Source of the DNA: Bathynomus jamesi
Lineage: Eukaryota > Arthropoda > Malacostraca > Isopoda > Cirolanidae
DNA: 64,000 bases
Assembly: GCA_023014485.1 (NCBI GenBank)
Contig: JAJOZX010000921.1
Location: forward strand, 332,001 to 396,000
Reading direction: 5' to 3'
This document shows, in pieces, positions 11,695 through 22,424 of this stretch; positions within the stretch are counted from its first letter, which is position 1; each line of letters begins with the position of its first letter. Both the position numbers and the translations under genes were made by a program. Below the pieces are notes generated by a model that searched no databases, was not told the origin of the DNA, and was given only the letters and a program-made list of their open reading frames with translations.

Positions 11695-11726
11695 AATGCC
11701 TACCAACTAAATTTTTCTGTTTTTCC

Positions 11727-12147
11727 CCTTGACCCTGTCTCCTTTTCGCCTCAGTTGTTTGAGGATGTCAAGTGAGCATGGTATGTTTCGTGCACTTTTG
11801 CGTCTTTTCATTTAACTTTTTATTAGTGAAGTTTTTAACTAATTTGTTTGAATGTTTTTAGTTTTAAAGTTTTACTTTTATCATGTGTTATTTGTCATGT
11901 ATATAATTTTTAATTTTAATTTTTGTTTTTGGCTTATGCTTGTTTTACGCTTTTTAATTTTTATTCTTTAAGTGGTTTTATTTTGTGCTATGAATTAGTT
12001 TGTTTTTGACATTCGTATTTTTTTTTTTTTGTCATGCATTAATTTTAGCTTTTTATTTATTAGGCCTTGAAAATGGGTAGAGTTGCCCGAAACGTCGGCT
12101 GCAGCCAAATATAATGACTTTCTTGCTCTACGTCTTCGTTTTTATCC

Positions 12148-12149
<2 letters not shown>
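11727..12149 (+). repeat. Right inverted arm of the PLE (pseudo-LTR)
   Basis: Partner of 9537-9960. Near its end it reads ccttgaaaatgggtagag then ttgcccgaaacgtcgg (about 12064-12098). A GGG/CCC stem followed by GAAAC resembles the hammerhead core of PLE termini, although the canonical CUGAUGA is not intact. Confidence 0.85.
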
Positions 12150-12150
<1 letters not shown>

Positions 12151-12219
<69 letters not shown>

Positions 12220-12222
12220 CAC

Positions 12223-12298
<76 letters not shown>
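12151..12298. repeat. (AT)n/(GT)n/(AT)n microsatellite
   Basis: (AT)n from about 12151, (GT)n at 12187-12213, then (AT)n to 12296. It borders the right arm of the PLE just as 9379-9497 borders the left. Confidence 0.98.
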
Positions 12299-12299
<1 letters not shown>

Positions 12300-12465
12300 C
12301 CAACCATTCTAACTTTATACTGCACAAAGAACCCCAACTATTTACAAGATTTTCCCTTAAACCACTCTCAGATTCATGACATTGTCATCGAAGTTCATGT
12401 AAAAACTCCTACTATTTACAAGCTCCCATTCTTTGCTAAATATAAATTGATTATGATTATATTAC
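12299..12465. other. Short unassigned spacer before the BEL element
   Basis: No motif recognised. The phrase ctatttacaag occurs twice (about 12339 and 12412). It is the left flank of the BEL/Pao element and could be pre-existing genomic sequence. Confidence 0.4.
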
Positions 12466-13077
12466 TGTTAGAAAATCTAGAAGAGGAAGAGCCATTGTTG
12501 TCCCAAGGCGATATGATGACTAAGCTGATTGATGCAGCATTGCTTGTATATATTAAGGTAAGGTGTGTATATAGATATATCCATCTCATAATTGTAAGGT
12601 TAGTGAAAAATTCACTTAATTTAGAGCTAGCAGTTTTGGGCTCTTGTGGCATCATTGTTTGGGCACTCTTGTGGCATCATTTGGTGGGGGGCCACTGACG
12701 CGTCCTTTCTACTCGCTTGTTGAATGCAACACTTACAGGGCGTGGTCTTATAGAGAGCTCTCTTGCAATTCAGTTTGGTTGTTTAGATACAAGATTGTTG
12801 CATCATGCAATGGTGCAGGTTGTGTTGTTGTTGCAAGGTTTAGAAAGAAGACCATAAATAGTGCCCCTTTTGTTTTTATTTCTTAATCTCATGCAAATGA
12901 GGCCTAAAGTAGGCCCACATCGAGTCAGCAACCCTGAGGTAGGACTTAATAGGACCTCCAAGTCCGTAAGTTTGTTTTAGTCTAGCTTAACTTAGGCTAT
13001 AAGTTAAAGTAGCCCCTCAGAGCTTAGTCGTTCAAGGCTCAGCTGGGATTCTGAACCCAATAAAATAAAAAATAACA
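12466..13077 (+). repeat. 5' LTR of the BEL/Pao element
   Basis: 612 bp, bounded by TGTTA and TAACA, a 5-bp inverted repeat. Matches the 3' LTR across its length when the foldback insertion in that copy is ignored, for example agagccattgttgtcccaa at about 12489 and at 21398. Differences are scattered at several percent, which suggests an older insertion than the neighbouring Gypsy. Confidence 0.9.
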
Positions 13078-13503
13078 TGGTCCTTCGAAACAGGATTCTA
13101 GCCAAGACTGAGCCAGTGAATATTTTCCGGCAAAATTCTGATTGTGCAAATTGTAGCCCAAGTTAGGCCTGGACGGGTTGAGCATAATTGAGTTAAGGTC
13201 CCAGGGTAGAAAGTTTGGTCGCCCAATTAAGAAACTTGGCCGCTCGTCTGTCGTTGTTTTGGGCCTACATTTTTACCGGTTTGGTTAATTTTCGATTATT
13301 ATTCGTAGGCGAAGGTTGCAGACTTCAGTGCGCCAGTTACTTGGGTGGAAAATTTGATATTCTATACTGGTGGTTGGTCAGTACCCCAACTAAGCAATTC
13401 AGTTTATTTGAAAAAAGCAAAATTTGAGTTTGATCAGTTTGGTTAAGTATTTTTGCCAATTCAACTAATTGGGCATTGAGCCCAATTGTTGTTTGCATTG
13501 ACG
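13078..13503 (+). promoter_or_regulatory. BEL primer-binding site and leader
   Basis: TGGTCCTTCGAAACAGGA starts at the base after the LTR; LTR elements place the complement of a tRNA 3' end here, and TGG is the expected start. Which tRNA is not determined. The remaining 400 bp to the gag ATG at 13504 shows no clear coding frame. Confidence 0.6.
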
Positions 13504-14489
13504 ATGAGTGCAGCTGAATTGAACAAGTTTAAAAAAAGGAGAAGCGCCTACAAAGGTCTAATTACAAAGGTCATTGCCACTATAGATTCTGCCATAGAGC
13601 AAGAGGATTTAAGCTTAGTGACTGCGCAGCTTTCCATATTAGAAACTAAAAAGGTTGCTCTAAGCGAAGTAAATGTCAAAATTGAGGTTCTTATAGAAGA
13701 GGATGAAATAGAAAACATAATTTACTTTGAAGAGATTACTGATGATATAATTAAAGTATGCCACAGAGCAAAAGAGTTTAGCAGCTCAGTACAGTTAGAG
13801 ACCAGGTCTAATAATGAAACACAACCCTTAACAAATGGTGTTTGTGAAGTTAAGGTTAACAGATCTGCAGTTCAATTACCGAAATTTGTACTCAAAACAT
13901 TTTCTGGGAGTATTCAGGAATGGCAAGGATGGGCAGACAGTTTTCAATCAGCAGTTCATTCTAGTTAAGTGTTAAGTGCGGTGGAGAAGTTTAATTATTT
14001 GCAGTCCCTCTTGGAAGGGGAGGCAGCAAAGACAATAGCAGGATTAGCATTAACAGAGGCTAATTATAATGTGGCTTGGGATATATTAAAGAAACGGTTT
14101 GGTAAGCCAGAGATCTTAATTAAAAGCCACCTCCGCGAACTTTTAGCTATACCTACTGTTAATAATCCCAATAGTGTCAAGGAGTTACGGCAGTTATATG
14201 ATGAATTTGAAGTTAGAACTAGGTCCCTGGACAACTTGGGTGTAGGAATGGAAAGGTATGGTATAATGTTGGTCACTATACTGGAGTCTAAATTGCCTAG
14301 CTCAATTTTGCTTGAATTAAGTAGGGGACACTCTACAGAACATGTGTACACCCCCCTTCAGCAGATGTTAAGTCTTTTAAGCACAGAATTAGCAAGACGA
14401 GAGGGAATTGAATTTGCACAGTGGGATGTTAAACAAGGGGACAAAGGCAGGCACAGCACCAAAGTTTCTACAAAAAGGAATAGCCCAGG

Positions 14490-15110
14490 CAGTGGCGGTT
14501 CCTCATATGGGCAATATGGGCAGCCGCACAGGGCGGCATTTGTGGAGGGGCGGCATGAGCGCCTGCAAAAAAAATAAAAATAAAAATAAATAAATAAAGA
14601 AATAAATAAAAATAAAAAATAAAATAAAATAAATAAAAGATCAATGACTTTGCATCAAGGAAGGTAAGAAGAGTCAGGCTTTAGATGGCAGTTGTGCTGT
14701 GGTGCAATTTATTTTGTTTCTTGTTCAAAGTGTAGCATAATAATTACCCTCTCTTAAGTGTCTTATTCTATTTATGTGATAGAGCATTTGTACAATTTAG
14801 AAATTTGATTCTCTAGTTTATTTATGGCAGTTGTGTAATTTAATTTGTATTTTTCCTGTTCATAGTATCATAATTACATTCTCTTAAGTGAGTTATTCTA
14901 TTTACGTGATGAAGGATTTATAAAATTCAGAAATTTGAGTCTTTGTTTTGGTTCTGAAGTTCCAACAATTAGTCCAATAAAAAGTTATTTTGTGAAAGAG
15001 TTCTGTCCTTTATTTTGGGGGGATTCGAATGTGTGTGTGTTGGCGAACAGGGGGGGGGGCGCTGAAGGTGAGGTTCGCCCAGGGCGTCATGTAAGCTAGG
15101 ACCGCCACTG
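14490..15110. mobile_element. hAT MITE, cagtggcgg family, copy 1
   Basis: 621 bp with ends CAGTGGCGGT and ACCGCCACTG, flanked by identical AGCCCAGG (14482-14489 and 15111-15118). An A-rich (aaataaataaaa) tract and a G/C-rich tract lie inside. It cuts the BEL gag. A nearly identical copy in the opposite orientation lies at 26942-27573. Confidence 0.95.
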
Positions 15111-15675
15111 AGCCCAGGTACAGTGTCAGCTCTACATGCATCCTGTGAGAATAAATTAAAGGCAATCAAGGAATGCATATTTGCGAAGGCAATCACAAGT
15201 CATATAAATGTGAAGTGGCTGAGGCTTTACCTGTTAAGGAGAGAAAGGACAGGGTAACTAAGTCCACAGCATGTTTTAAATGTTTTTTGAAAGGTCACAG
15301 AGCAAGGTTTTGTAAGTTTAAAATTTTGTGTAAAAAATGCCATGGCCGGCATCAGTCATTATTGTGTGAAAACACTCCTAGTAGGCCTACCTCAGAAGTA
15401 GAGACATCAGTGGCACATGCCACTGCTATGAAAGGGAGTAAAAGTAAAGGGGGATTATTGCAAACAGCTGCAGCATTATTAATTGGGAATGATGGAGAAG
15501 CTACTCTAAGAGTGTTTGATAGTGGTAGCCAGTGTAGCTTTAAAATTTTCAGAAAATTGAAGTTTAAAGAACTTAAGAGGGAAAATTTAAGAATTTCTGG
15601 GTTTGGGGGTTCCGTTCAAAACCGAACCAAAGTTAAGAAGGTAGAAGTTTTGGTTAAGGGGTTGTTACCACAAGG

Positions 15676-16707
15676 CAGTGGTGGGCACCGTTAACCAAAA
15701 AGTTAACTTCGTTAACCACTAATCCGTTAACCAAAAAGTTAACTTCGTTAACCGTTAATCCGTTAATTCGTTAAACATGTAACGGAAGTTACCGATAAAC
15801 CGTTAACGTTAACTTTTATTATAAAAAAAAATGAAAAACACAATATATATATAATTTAATTTTCCCTCTTCTTCTCGTTCTCCATTTTGTCCATGAGATG
15901 CATGTTGCCCTTCATGAAAATTAGCATATCAAAGTTTTCATCAGACAGGGATGATCTCTTGGCCCTCAGGATGTCCTTGCCCATAGAGAACAAACGCTCC
16001 ACTGCAGCACTGGAGGGGATGGCTGTGTTGAACTTGATGAACAAGTCCACCAACACTTGCTCACCCAAGAAGGCAGCATCTGTCAGCAAGTCCTTGGAAT
16101 TGGTCTCCAGCCAGGTCTTGACCAAGTTCTGGGCCTTGCCCTTGAGTGACCCGTGGCTTCTGCTGCTCTCTTTTGTCTGGATGACAGCACTGAAGAAGTC
16201 ATCCTCCTCCTCCTCCTCCTCGTTGTTGCTGCCTCCACTGTTGCTGCCCACTTCGTTGGACTGCTGCTTCATGGCCTCCTCGACTGTACCCTCCATGCTT
16301 TTCCTCACCCTGGCGACCTTGGTGTTGTCATACTTGTCCAACCAGATGAGGCGAAACCTGGGATGGAAGGCAGCAGCCAGCTGGCATTCGTCATCCTCCA
16401 GGAGGGGCCCAAACCTTTTGTCGATGCCTGCCAAAAGTGCGTCGACCAAGGCGGATTAATTGCGCACCTGCTCAGCACTGAAAATAATAGAAACTTTTAA
16501 ACGTTTATTTATGAATTTTTTGGGTTAACGGACTTGAGTTAACGGAAGTTAAATGTAACGGAAGTTAATTAGTCCGATAATGATTTTCAAAGTTAACTTA
16601 AAAGTTAAATCGTTAACGAAAAAGTTAACTTAAAAGTTAAATCGTTAACGAAAAAGTTAACTTCGTTAATTAACGATTAACGGATTAACGGTTTGTGCCC
16701 AGCTTTG
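15676..16707 (-). mobile_element. hAT transposon, cagtggtgggcac family, copy 1
   Basis: Ends CAGTGGTGGGCACCGTTAA and, on the complement of the right, CAAAGCTGGGCACAAACCGT; identical 8-bp flanks CCACAAGG (15668-15675 and 16708-16715). Both subterminal regions repeat gttaacg / cgttaac motifs densely. It interrupts the BEL protease region and carries the last exon of a hAT transposase. A second copy with a different centre lies at 28217-29200. Confidence 0.95.
15856..16449 (-). pseudogene. hAT transposase, last exon (dimerisation region)
   Basis: The minus-strand frame is open for 197 codons and ends with the hAT C-terminal signature FNTAIPSSAAVERLFSMGKD followed by RAKRSSLSDE. A run of acidic residues (NNEEEEEEDDFF, about 16195-16230) precedes it, as often in hAT proteins. 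Upstream, ttattattttcag at about 16485 looks like a splice acceptor, but a TAA lies between it and the open frame. The catalytic core is missing, so this is a non-autonomous remnant. Confidence 0.85.
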
Positions 16708-19700
16708 CCACAAGGTCCCACTATCAAGGTCAAGCTGTAGAGATTGAGGAACTTTATGCTCCAGTCACTACTTGTTTTGATATGGCATGTGTCCAAGAAT
16801 TGCAAGTTAAAGGAATTAATTTGGGCAGTAATAAGTTTGAAGGAACAAAAGATATTAGTCTTTTGATTGGAGCTGACTATTATTGGGACTTCATTACTGG
16901 TAATATTGTCCGTACATCTCGAGGTCCGGTAGGCGGTAGCTATTGAAAGTAAGCTAGGCTGGATGCTACATGGTAGCTATTGCAATGAAATGGAGGTTAA
17001 AACTCTTTTTGTAAGATTGAGGAGAACAGCCATGGTTTGGAAAGGCATTTGAAAGCCTTTTGGGAACTTGGAATCCATTGGCATAAAAGAGAAGCAGACG
17101 AGTACAGTGAACAGTGATGTTTTAGAGCAATTTGTAAAAGGGATTGGGTTTAGAGATGGTTGCTATGAAGTTGACCTCCCTTGGAAGGATTCTTGCAAAC
17201 CCAGTTCAAACCTTCAGCTAGCTAATAGGGGGTTGGAGACTTCATTGTACAGGCTAAGAAAAAATGAGTTGTTAATTGAATACAATGAGGCCATCCTAAG
17301 CTATGTAAAGGAGGGCTATGCTGAAAGGGTGCAAGGTGAGCTGGTGAGCCAGGAGGCACATTATGTGCCACACCATGCAGTGGCACGGCGAGACAAAACT
17401 ACCACCAAACTGAGGGTAGTTTTTGATGGCTTAGCCAAGGACAAAGGTGGTGTGTCCTTGAATGACTGTTTGGATGCTGGGCCAAATTTAAATGCAGATT
17501 TATTTTCCTTGTTACTGAGATTCAGGTTTGGTAGAGTAGCATTAACTGCAGATGTGAAGCAAGCCTTTTTGCGTATAAAGTTAAAACCAGAGGACAGAGC
17601 TGCAGTAAGGTATCTGTGGGTGGATACGAAAGACTTTTTGGAAATGAACCTAAGGTTCAAGCATATAGAATGAAGTCAGTGTTGTTTGGCCTCAGCTCTA
17701 GTCCATTTCTGTTGGCAGCTACTATGCAGCACCATTTTAAGAAATATTCTGAAGTCTATCCTAACACTATTGAACACATAAGGAAAAATTTTTATGTTGA
17801 TGATTTGCTGTGTTCCGTGGATAATACAGAAATGGCTAAACAGATATTCAGGGAGGCTGGAGCTATAATGAGGAAAGCTGGCATGGAGCTTAGAAAATGG
17901 CAGACCAATCATTCTCAATTACAACAGTTTATGAGTCAGTCCTGTGTAGTACCTGATGCAGCAGAAAGTATCAAGGATTCTGGTATTAAGGAGTTGTGGG
18001 CAATAGATACAAAGGTGCTAGGCATTGTTTGGCAGCAAAGAGAGGATTTGTTTACCTTCAATGGGAAATCTTTAGTAGAGCTGGCTGAGAATGAGACAAG
18101 GTGGACAAAACGTACAGCTCTTAGTTTGGCTTCAAAGGTCTTTGATCCTCTTGGATTCCTGGCTCCATTTGTGATAAAGTAAAATATTTGGTTCCAGAGC
18201 CTCTGGGAAATTGGACTTGGTTGGGACCAAGAGTTACCTGATCATATGGTGGTAAGGTGGAAATATTGGTTCAAAGAATTGACACATCTTGGAGACATTG
18301 AAATCCCAAGATGGTACTTTGGAGAGTTGAACAATAGTCCAGACAATTTGGAGCTGCACATCCTTTGTGATGCAAGTGAGGAAGCCTATGCAACTTGTAT
18401 TTATGTAAGAGGCACATTCAAAGAGGAAGTAAGTTGCAGGTTGGTTGCTGCAAAGAGCAGAGTAGCACCTTTGAAAAGGCTTTCTATTCCAAGGTTGGAA
18501 GTGATGGGTGCAGTTATTGCTAGTCGGCTTGCAGTTCCAGTGCAAAAGTCTTTGGCCCTCTATGAAATTCCAAGCTATTATTGGACAGACTCCACTATAG
18601 TTTGGCACTGGTTAAGAAGCCAGGCAAGGAAATGGAAACCATTTGTTGCAAATAGGGTGGAGGAAATTCAAGCACACACAGATCCCAAGCAATGGAAGCA
18701 TTGTCCAGGCACCCAAAACCCAGCTGATTTACCAACACGAGGAATTTCAGTGAAAGATCTTGCACAGTCAAGTTTGTGGTGGAATGGGCCAGAGTTGCTA
18801 AAACTTGGAAGTGAAAACTGGCCTTCTAATCAGCCTATTGTAGGAGAATACCAGGCTGAAGAAGAATGGGTGAGTGAAATGAGAAAATGCACTGTGAACA
18901 ATTGTCAAGTTACGCAGCAGGACCCCATATTGAGGCTTGAGGACATTAGTAGTCTGAAAGGGTTGTTAAGAGTGACAGCATGGGTATATAGATTTACAAA
19001 CAACATTAACGGAGAAACAAGAAGGGAAGGAATTCCGAACAGTAAGGAGATTCAGCAAGCCAGGCAATACTGGGTGGTATATGTGCAGAAAGAAAAATTT
19101 GGTAAAGAGAGGGAATTGCTCACCAGCAGTCCATTACAGGTTCTGCCAACACATTCTGCTCTCAAGGGTTTGGATGTGTTTTTGGAGCAGGACTTATTGA
19201 GAGTAGGAGGTAGATTACAGTTTTCTGGGCTTCCAGAGGAGAAAAGACATCCAATTTTGTTACCTTCTGGGGGGTACTTTGTGAAAGTTTTGATCCTGGA
19301 TACGCATCATAAGTTGTTACATGCTGGAGTTAGAGAAGTGATAATAGAGATGAGACAACAGTTTTGGATTCCCAAAATTAGACAAGTAGTAAAAAAGGTC
19401 TTGCACAAATGTGTGGTTTGCAAGAGTTGGAGTGCAAAGCCTTATTATGAAAAGGTGGCTCCACTTCCAAGAAAACGGTGTGTCTATATTGCCCCATTTG
19501 ATGTAGTGGGAGTAGACTTCGCAGGTCCAGTCTATGTGTATGAGCAAGGGGAGTCTAACAAAGGTTATATATGTCTTTTCACATGTGCTACCACCAGAGC
19601 AATCCATTTGGAATTGGTAAGCAACTTAAGTAGTGATGTATTTCGTTTGGCCTTTAAAAGGTTTGTGAACAGAAGGGGTTTCCCAAATAAAATCATATCG

Positions 19701-20522
19701 GATAATGTAAAAACCTTCAAAAGGGCTGCAAAGGAACTCCAAGAAGTTTGGTCCTTGCTAAAAGAGGAGGGATTCCAATCCTATTTTTCACACCATGGGG
19801 TACAGTGGGAGATTATTGTTGAGAGAGCACCATGGTGGGGAGGATTTTGGGAAAGGCTAGTGAGAAGTGTAAAGTGTCCATTAAAGAAACTTTTAGCTAA
19901 TGCTCATTTGAGCAAAGAAGTATTCTGCACTGTTTTGTGTGAAGTAGAAGCAATGGTGAACAGTAGGCCTATCACCTTTGTTTATAACAGTATGCAGGAT
20001 GCAGAGCCATTGACATCAAATCATTTTCTTCGTGGTAAACGATTAACATCAAGCCCCAGTTTGCCAGAGACTTACAGCCTATCCAGAGCACTCAAGAAGA
20101 GTTCACCAGAAGGTTTAAGTACCTTGAAGAGCTACAAGATCAGTTATGGAAGAGGTGGCAGATAGAATACTTGCCAGAACTCAATTATTACCCAATGATC
20201 CAATGCAAATTGTATCAAGATGGGAGAAGTAGTAATGATTGGGGATGAAAGACCAAGGCAATGCTGGAAGCTTGGCATAATTAAAGAGTTGTTTGTTGGC
20301 AAAGACAATTTAGTTAGATATGCACTGGTAAAGACTTCAAGAGGAAAATTAAAGAGACCTATACAAAAACTCTTTGCTTTAGAAATCAGCAAAAACACGG
20401 ATAGTCAAGATAAAACATTTGAGTTACAGCCTCATGGAGAAGGCTTGGCTAAATTTGCAGAAGGTAATGACAACAATGCCTCTTCGGTGGGGAGTATTAG
20501 AACATCTAGAAGAGAAAGAGCC

Positions 20523-21006
20523 GGAAGTAGGAACATTGCCAGCCGGAAAATTTCCAGCCGGAAAATTGCCAGTGGGGAAAATTGCCAGTGAGAATATTGC
20601 CAGCCGGAATATTGCCAGTGAGAAAAAAACTAAAATTCACAAAAAAGGATTTATTTATTAAAATATTATTATTTAAAATTTTAAAATGCTAAAACTTGTT
20701 AAGGAAAGGAAAGCCTCAAAAAGTATGAAGATTATAAGCAATAGATCGAAGAAATGTCAATTTATCTTCTTCATTATACTGACGGATGACTTTCTCCAAT
20801 CTGTCATTGATATTTTTGTACTTTTTGGCAGTATGTCTCTCTTCCCCTCTTTCGAAGTGCAATTTCTTGGTCTGAGCTAAAGCCTTTTCGTTAAAGCTAA
20901 CGAAAATATCACCACTTAACCTAACCAATCGTCAAGGGCGTACAGAGGACCAAACCTGGCATTCAATGAACCTAACCGGGTATTCAATAATTTTGCCATA
21001 CGTTTC

Positions 21007-21069
<63 letters not shown>

Positions 21070-21394
21070 ATGACGTAATGATCTTGATGACGTCATTTAA
21101 TTTTTTAAAATTAATTATTTAATTTATTAACACCCAGGTGCACAACCTGGGGACCTAATCAATATGTGTGTGAAGGTTCATGTTTGTAACTGCTTCCATT
21201 TTGGAGTTATGGCTGGAACACACACACACGCACACACACACACGTCCTTTTTCTCAATTACTTTATTTCTTACTTTCTAAATTTTTACATATTTTGTCAC
21301 TGGCAATTTTCCGCCTGGCAATATTCTCACTGGCAATTTTCCCCACTGGCAATTTTCCGCCTGGCAATTTCCCGCCTGGGAATTTTCCGTACAC
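20523..21394. mobile_element. Foldback DNA element with tandem ggaaaattgccag arms
   Basis: Both ends consist of tandem variants of ggaaaattgccagccgg (left, 20530-20625) and its complement (right, 21300-21390). Identical 9-bp flanks GAAAGAGCC (20514-20522 and 21395-21403) indicate a 9-bp TSD, compatible with a Mutator-like mobiliser, but no transposase is present. The centre holds an (AT)n tract (21009-21069), an (AC)n tract (21219-21243) and a 70-codon minus-strand open frame (20716-20928) of unknown origin. Confidence 0.82.
20716..20928 (-). CDS. Unknown open frame captured in the foldback element
   Basis: The minus-strand frame (FVSFNEKALAQTKKLHFERG near its start, DRLEKVIRQYNEEDKLTFLR near its end) has a protein-like amino-acid mix with many charged residues and stays open beyond an apparent stop-free core. 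I recognise no family. It may be a fragment of a former transposase or a captured host exon, or chance. Note the ttaggttaagtggtgatattttcg upstream, which lacks a convincing splice acceptor. Confidence 0.25.
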   Translation of the reverse strand: MVRLSGDIFVSFNEKALAQTKKLHFERGEERHTAKKYKNINDRLEKVIRQYNEEDKLTFLRSIAYNLHTF

Positions 21395-21993
21395 GAAAGA
21401 GCCATTGTTGTCCCAAGGCGATATGATGACTAAACTGATTGATGCAGCATTGCTTGTATATATTAAGTTAAGATGTGTATATATATCCATCTCATAATTG
21501 TAAGGTTAGTGAAAAATTCACTTAATTTAGAGCAAGCATTTTTGGGCTCTTCTGGCATCATTGTTTGGGTACTCTTGTGGCATCGTTTTTATGGGGCACT
21601 GCGCGTCCCTCCTACTCGTTTGTTGATTGCGGCATTTACAGGGCGTGGTCTTATAGAGCGCTCTCTTGCAATTCAGTTTGGTTGTTTAGATACAAGATTG
21701 TTGCATCGTGCAATAGTGCAGGTTGTGTTGTTGTTGCAAGGTTTAGAAAAAAGACCATAAATAGTGCCCCTTTTGTTTTTAGCTTAATTTTATGCAACTG
21801 AGGCCTAAGGTAGGCCCACATCGAGTCAGCAATCCTGAGGTAGGACCTAATAGGACCTCCAAGTCCGTAAGTTTTTAGTCTAGCTTAACTTGGGCTGTAG
21901 GTTAAACTGGCCCATCAGAGCTTGACCGTTCACGGCTCAGCTGGGATTCTGAACCCAATAAAAAAAAAAAATAACATTAACCTCCTTCCCATC

Positions 21994-22416
21994 TGTGATA
22001 GCGTGGGGTAGACACCCCAGTTAGGTTACTTAGGTTCTAGCAAACAATCAAAAGCACTTACCGGTGCGTTGAATTAGGTATTCCTTGAAGCCTACCGTTT
22101 TATTCCTGTGTCCCACAAACAGCCTACCTAACTCTCTCTTACATTACCAATTTAGAAGCTATAGACATTACCCCTAACTATACTTAAGTACGAACAACTT
22201 CCTACCCGATTTGTCACCTTAGAAACATCACCTAATTATACTCAGCACCAAAGATTAGGTCAGATAGGAAAAAACATGTCTAGGCCAGACCAAAGCAATA
22301 CGAACCCCGCGTTGGTTCGTTTATGACTTGCTCTTGCCATTCAGCTTAGATTTAGTGATATTTACCCTTTAGTGACTTTTAGACTATATACATATATATA
22401 CATACACGTCACCTCA
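21994..22416 (-). repeat. 3' LTR of the young Gypsy element
   Basis: 423 bp, TG..CA bounded, uninterrupted. It lies immediately beyond the C-terminal end of pol (22425). A purine-rich tract on the minus strand next to it would be the polypurine tract. Confidence 0.95.
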
Positions 22417-22424
22417 CTCCTCCC

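Larger units (their letters stand above)
9498..12150 (+). mobile_element. Penelope-like element (PLE) with inverted terminal arms
   Basis: The element has two nearly identical arms in opposite orientation (9537-9960 and 11727-12149) around a reverse transcriptase plus GIY-YIG endonuclease coding region. PLEs are known for pseudo-LTRs that can be inverted. Both arms contain the phrase cccgaaacgtcgg (minus strand on the left), typical of PLE termini. (AT)n tracts abut both sides, so no clear TSD can be read. Confidence 0.9.
13504..20530 (+). pseudogene. BEL/Pao gag-pol polyprotein, multiply broken
   Basis: Gag starts at the ATG at 13504. It contains a DUF1759-like region ending ILKKRFGKPEIL (about 14080) and, past a hAT insert, Cys/His knuckles (CIFCEGNHKSYKC, CFKCFLKGHRARFC, CKKCHGRHQSLLC; 15175-15370). 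The protease has VFDSGSQCSF (about 15515). Reverse transcriptase has ADVKQAFLRI (about 17550) and catalytic FYVDDLL (17790-17810). RNase H has CDASEEAYATCIYVRG (about 18367). Integrase has HHCC residues (19300-19420), VGVDFAGPV (about 19510), IISDN (about 19695) and WWGGFWERLVRSVK (about 19835). The DUF5641-like tail ends KLKRPIQKLFALEI (about 20350). The frame is lost at 13966 (TAA), near 16935, 17050 and 17640, at 18181 (TAA) and near 20160, besides two hAT insertions. Confidence 0.9.
12466..21976 (+). mobile_element. BEL/Pao LTR retrotransposon, complete structure, inactive
   Basis: Two LTRs flank a gag-pol region of BEL/Pao order. The 5' LTR (12466-13077) starts TGTTAG and ends ATAACA; the 3' LTR (20495-21976) starts TATTAG and ends ATAACA. 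The primer site follows the 5' LTR directly. Two hAT elements interrupt the coding region and an 872-bp foldback element interrupts the 3' LTR. The flanks (ATTAC left, TTAAC right) do not make a clean 5-bp TSD, so the insertion is old or an edge is altered. Confidence 0.9.
20495..21976 (+). repeat. 3' LTR of the BEL/Pao element, interrupted
   Basis: Starts TATTAGAACATCTAGAAG, matching the 5' LTR start TGTTAGAAAATCTAGAAG, and resumes after the foldback insert at 21395 to end ATAACA at 21976. Recognising that the first 28 bp lie left of the insert explains why both LTR copies share sequence upstream of agagccattg. Confidence 0.88.

Noticed and set aside
12114..12698. 194-codon plus-strand frame across the BEL LTR start
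   Set aside because: Begins in the microsatellite and reads through LTR sequence; no domain and not conserved in the second LTR.
15887..16500. Long plus-strand open frames opposite the hAT transposase
   Set aside because: Antisense shadows of the minus-strand hAT exon with its acidic run; no protein family signature.
12461..21981. A 5-bp TSD for the BEL element
   Set aside because: Flanks ATTAC and TTAAC agree at only three of five positions, so I do not claim a duplication.
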